This document shows, piece after piece, positions 59,731 to 64,000 of a stretch of DNA of 64,000 nucleotides. Origin of the DNA: Dirofilaria immitis. Its lineage: Eukaryota; Nematoda; Chromadorea; Rhabditida; Onchocercidae. The DNA is taken from positions 552,001-616,000 of the forward strand of contig JAKNDB010000070.1 in NCBI GenBank assembly GCA_024305405.1. Reading direction: 5' to 3'. Position 1 is the first letter of the stretch, and each line of letters begins with the position of its first letter. The notes under the pieces were generated by a model. It had not been told where the DNA came from, made no database searches, and was given only the letters and a program-made list of their open reading frames with translations. Position numbers and translations under genes: made by a program.

Positions 59731-61727
59731 TTATACATGTATACATGCACATTGTGAATACATGCATGCACTCCTGCAACATTTCGATTTGCATTCTTAA
59801 TCTAGGAAAATACATGCAGTGAGAGAAGCAAGCAGTGAGAGTGGTTTAGAAAGAAGGATTGTTCATTGAATGCCTTTTCTTTCTTTCCTTTTTTTTTATT
59901 GAATTGCATTTTGTGCATGCATTAAGTTGCATGCACTTCTTTATGCTTTTGTTGCAGAAGAAGCGCTGATAGCTGTTAGCTAATAAATTACTGATAACTA
60001 ATATGTTTATCCGTTAACCCATATTAATCTATGCTCCTTTTACTGTTATATATAAATGATTACTTTTATATCAGGCTAGTCTATTTCTTCCTCTGTTCGA
60101 TTGCCAAGTTTTTTGTTACGATTTCTTCTGAATGGTTTGGAATTATCTAAAATTTCTTTAAACTTTTTACCTTATATTGAATCAAACTTTATCATATTTA
60201 TTACAATAACACTACCTGTCTCTCATTTTTTTTCATATTTTTAAAATTGATGTCGAAAATATCTTGAAGACTTGAAAGTTTTCAAATTTAAAAAAAAAAA
60301 ATTGTGATGATTAAATGTTCTTCACATCCTACTTCATTTTAGCAAATCATTCTTTACAAAGTTATTTCTCTTTCTTCATCTTTTTTTTCTTTTTTTATTG
60401 ATTCAAAATTTTTTGTTTGAACTTTTTTTTTTTTTTCAACTTTACAGTCGTATATTTGTGCAAAACTTGCTCTCTTCTTTTTCCTCTTTTTTTTTTCTCA
60501 AATGAATTTTCAACGGTGTGATTCTTTTTTCTTTCTTTTAAATTATAATTTAATAAAAAAAAAAATAATTGAAAATACATATTTGAATTCTAATGAAATG
60601 TGAAAAATTTTATCTTTCAAATTTATGCTTATAATTTCATATATCATATTCAATTATTGTTTAGTAAAATGATTTAAAATTTTTAATTTTCAATTCTTCT
60701 ACTGATTTCTTATCAAAAAAAAAAATAAAATGAGCATGTATTCTATTTAGGAATTTATTTTCTGGCTAAAATAGCGATTAGTTTTTATCGATCGTACATA
60801 ATACAATAATTTATTATTGATACATCTATTAAAATATTATTTTACTAATTGACATACCGCGGTTCTACAGTAATTGATATGTTATTTATTATAAAATTAC
60901 AAATATTTTTTATATTTTGACACATTGATAAAATTTATTATATAATATATTATTGTATTTGTCATTAAAATTAAATTATACTAATTACTTTAATTGACTA
61001 ATTTGATATATAAAATTTTGACATTAATTAAAAACGAATCGATTGAAATTAAGAAATTATAATAATTTTTAATGATAAAATTATTACAGATAAGAGGTAA
61101 AATGAAATGCATCAAAATTTATTCTATCAAAACTATATTGTTAATATTTACGACCGACCTTCCATTTTCATTTTATCTTTTAAATTTCTTTCCTAATCAT
61201 CTCTTATCGTTCATATTTCTTCTTCTTTATTTGTAATAATTTTGAAATACCATATGCAATTAATTGATCTTCCGGTCATTTTTTACTATTTATAACTCTC
61301 GATTGATATCCCTTCATATTTTTTCATTTACGCTTTTTTTTCTTTACAACAAGTTTAAAATAATTCCAGTATTTTCTGATTTACGTTAATTATTGAATTA
61401 TGGTGAATGAAGAAAACGAAATTCAAGTGTTAGCGAACAAGTATTATCATTGAGAAAATTCAAAGATTGATAGATTAATATTTTTTTTAAAAATAAATAA
61501 GCATAGAAATAAGTTTAATGATAATGATAAATCGTTGTTAATTTTGTCGCAGCATTGTTCAGTTTATAAATTTTAATTAATTTCTTTTCATTTCAGGATG
61601 GCAAACTTCAAATATATTTGAAAAAAAAATCGGTGAAGAAATTTCACTTATTAATAATAGTAATAATGAAATTAATTATGTGCTCTGATAAAACGTGAAT
61701 GGCTAGCTGATAACAACAAAAAGGAAA

Positions 61728-64000
61728 ATGTCATATTTTTTAAGAAATTTTGATCCTCTCGCTGATTCACGTACGAGTATTGTATCATCAAATGTTTCAG
61801 CATATCCATCAGAAGAAAATTGTAATATTTCTTTCTTTGAAATTATTATTATTTTTCATTATTATTGTATTATACCATTATATTTTTATTAGTTTCAGTA
61901 TTTAATTATTTTATTTTAATTACACAACATTACAAAAATTCTCAAAATTCTTAATCATTAAAGTTTAGCATTTCTTAATATTTGGAAGCATTTTATTGAA
62001 GTATCGAAATACATTGATTTTTCGTATGATTTATGAAAATTACATGCATTAATTAAGAGTAAAATAAATTAGAAATATTATAATAAAAAAAAATAATTTG
62101 AAAATGACAATTATGCATTCTATTTTCCATTTCATGAATTAAATGTTATGAATTACAGATTTCATCCATCCAAAAGTAACATCATGTCAATATGCGCAAT
62201 TATTGAAATATTGCGCTAAACTTCCACAACGTGGTCATATTTTGCACTTGCCAACTGTTCGACGACAATCTATTCATGACACATCTGCAGATTTTGATAG
62301 TAAATGAAAATAAATGAAAATTGTAAAATTGAAAGAATACAGAGATTAGCATATTTGTATATATGTTAAAGATAGGAAGAAAATTTTTTTTTTGGATGAA
62401 ATAATATTTACTTTAGAAAATTGAAATTTATTGATTATAATTATGCAACATTTCAGTAGATGCTGGTTGGGAAGGTGATCGTTATCGAGTAATGATTATT
62501 GGTGAGGGAAAACGAGATACCGATGGAGCAGATCATGGATTTCAAGCAGTTTCATTAGATTTATCACCTCATTTAGAGATTCTTGCAACTCCGTCAACTT
62601 TTGGAATAGTTGCTATTGCTAGAGCTATTATTTTGAAGTTAGTTTTTATTAAACAAATTCCATTATTTTTATTTGAACTATTTATCTAGTCTTCATCGAA
62701 AGATTTTTATTATTTTCTTGAAATTTTGCTATCAATTTCTATATTCAAATCGAAACAAGTTTCTAAATATCACAGTCTAACTGTTAAGTTTTTATTATCA
62801 GATAAGAATTTTCGAAGTCATAATGACTGTAAAATTACTGTTTTATTATTAATTCACATTATTGGATTTTATTTTTAGATATGCTCCGCTTTTAAAAGTA
62901 ACTCTTTCATCATTTGGCGATAATAAAATTGATTCTCAACCTGTTGTAGAGATCGAATGTAAGGATGAAATGTTGGAAAAAGTAAACCTAAATTCTTTAA
63001 AAAAAAACATTAGCTTAAATAAAATAACGACATAATTATAAAATATGCATTTATATTATTCTTAAAATTAATTGTTTACTCATTTCATATATAGGAATGC
63101 TATAAAATTAATTCTGTTCGATTAATAATTGATACTGACGAATTGATGAAGTGTATGAGATTTTGTGGAAGTATAAGAAATACATAATTTATATTTTCCA
63201 ATTTTTAATCTTCATTTGAAATTTTTCAAAATAATGAAAAATTTTCAAGTTATTTTTTCTAAATTGATCCGATTAGTTTTTTATGGCGTATTTTCAAATT
63301 TTAATCCTTTCCACTAATCTATCATGTAATGATAAGAATAAAATTTGATTGCCATTTAACTATAATATTTCATGCTTAATCAGTTAAATGCATCATATTA
63401 AAAGCAATTTTGATTTTATGAATTTGTTGCATTTTCAGCTTTTTTCTTACATCAAATTTTAACAAGAAATCCACAGATACTATATTCAGTAGATTAATTT
63501 CTTAATGCAATTTTTCAATGAAAATAAAAAATACGAAAAATTATAGGGACAAAAATTAAAAAGGAAGATGATAATAAAAAGTAAATAAATAAGGCGGAAA
63601 TGAAAGAGACCTTATCATTTCATTTTTGATTTCCGATTAAAACAAAAATAATATTTTATATAATTTATAGGTTAAAGTTACAAATGAGAATATCGTAATA
63701 GTAAATTGTTTCTTAAAAAAAATATTATTAATTATTTGTAAAATTTCTCTTTGATATTTCAGATTTCTGGAAATGGAAATGAGATAGTATTGATGGGATT
63801 GAAATGTATGTTTTCGGTATTGTATGAATTGAACAAACGAGAATCAGAACTTTGTGCCGAAGCTCTTACCTCTTTACTTCATTTACTGGAACATATTCCT
63901 ACCAATGCTTTAGCTAATGAAACTTATGCTTCAGTACAAAGCATGTATAATATGCTTTACCAATTAAGAATAGAGGGTTTGTTGAAATTTTCGATAATTT
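61728..64000 (+). CDS. rpm-1: PHR-family E3 ubiquitin ligase (RPM-1/Highwire/MYCBP2), N-terminal part, cut by window end
   Basis: PHR proteins are giant neuronal ubiquitin ligases that control synapse formation and axon growth. Exons seen: 61728-61821, 62159-62299, 62457-62637, 62879-62981, 63095-63170 and one entering at about 63764 and running to a possible donor near 63977. The start ATG gives MSYFLRNFDPLADSRTS. Two stretches align by eye with the N-terminus of human MYCBP2: TPSTFGIVAIARAIILKY (human PSAFNIYCNVRHCVLEW) and MGLKCMFSVLYELNKRESEL with CAEALTSLLHLLEHI (human VGLCEVFELIKETR.., ..LCLRSLQALLNVLQG). The spacing between them is similar. The RCC1-like, PHR and RING parts would lie beyond the window. 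Phase between 63170 and 63764 does not match, so a small exon or frame error remains there. The family call rests on remembered sequence and needs a search. Confidence 0.65.

Larger units (their letters stand above)
55962..61727. other. gene-poor region with microsatellites
   Basis: About 5.8 kb without a supported exon. It holds a (GAT)n block at 58912-59031, a (CA)n block at 59634-59730, and many poly-A/T runs. The end of it should contain the 5' flank of the PHR-family gene. Confidence 0.55.

Noticed and set aside
59553..59822. T/H-rich and V/C-rich frames on both strands
   Set aside because: Products of the CA/TG microsatellite.

Overview
This window looks like nuclear DNA of a parasitic nematode, most likely a clade III (spirurid or filarial) worm. 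It is very AT-rich. Its genes are split into many small exons with GT..AG introns of about 40 to 700 nt, and acceptors read TTTTCAG or TTTTAG. It carries a nematode-only ground-like (GRL) gene, an mRNA capping enzyme of the fused animal type, remnants of a BEL/Pao retrotransposon, and genes packed with operon-like spacing. The species call is inference.

Layout. 1-4369: AT-rich intergenic DNA with microsatellites. 4370-9741 (+): ten-exon gene for a coiled-coil, Q-rich protein with repeated WPPP motifs, family not identified. 9742-15059: no gene seen. 15060-17891 (+): ground-like secreted protein. 17892-21639: intergenic, with a 38-bp minisatellite. 21659-26605 (+): matrix metalloproteinase with hemopexin domain. 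28169-29900 (-): MESH1-type HD hydrolase, with an unidentified gene on the same strand just upstream (about 30053-31932). 33232-38040 (+): capping enzyme. 40541-43944: two BEL/Pao fragments in direct orientation flanking a C2H2 zinc-finger gene with CtBP-type motifs. 45151-54244 (+): a run of small housekeeping genes: ENY2-like, SRP receptor beta, an unidentified small gene, a DUF5522-like protein and mitochondrial ribosomal protein uL14m. 54371-55494 (-): BORCS6 (lyspersin). 55500-61727: mostly empty, with GAT and CA microsatellites. 61728 to the window end (+): first exons of a PHR-family (RPM-1/Highwire/MYCBP2) ubiquitin ligase.

The strongest general observation is technical. At least fourteen coding positions lie one base short of the conserved reading frame, and in nearly every case adding one A (or T on the other strand) in a short A/T run restores a known motif or a legal exon phase. 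This points to homopolymer undercalling in the assembly rather than pseudogenes, and it explains why single-frame translations break conserved genes here. I therefore treat these loci as real genes with frame errors.

I found no convincing undescribed multi-gene system. The best novelty candidates are the WPPP protein, the unidentified gene upstream of MESH1, the small gene at 50131-50458 and two perfect intronic hairpins. Exon coordinates were worked out by hand from splice signals and phase.
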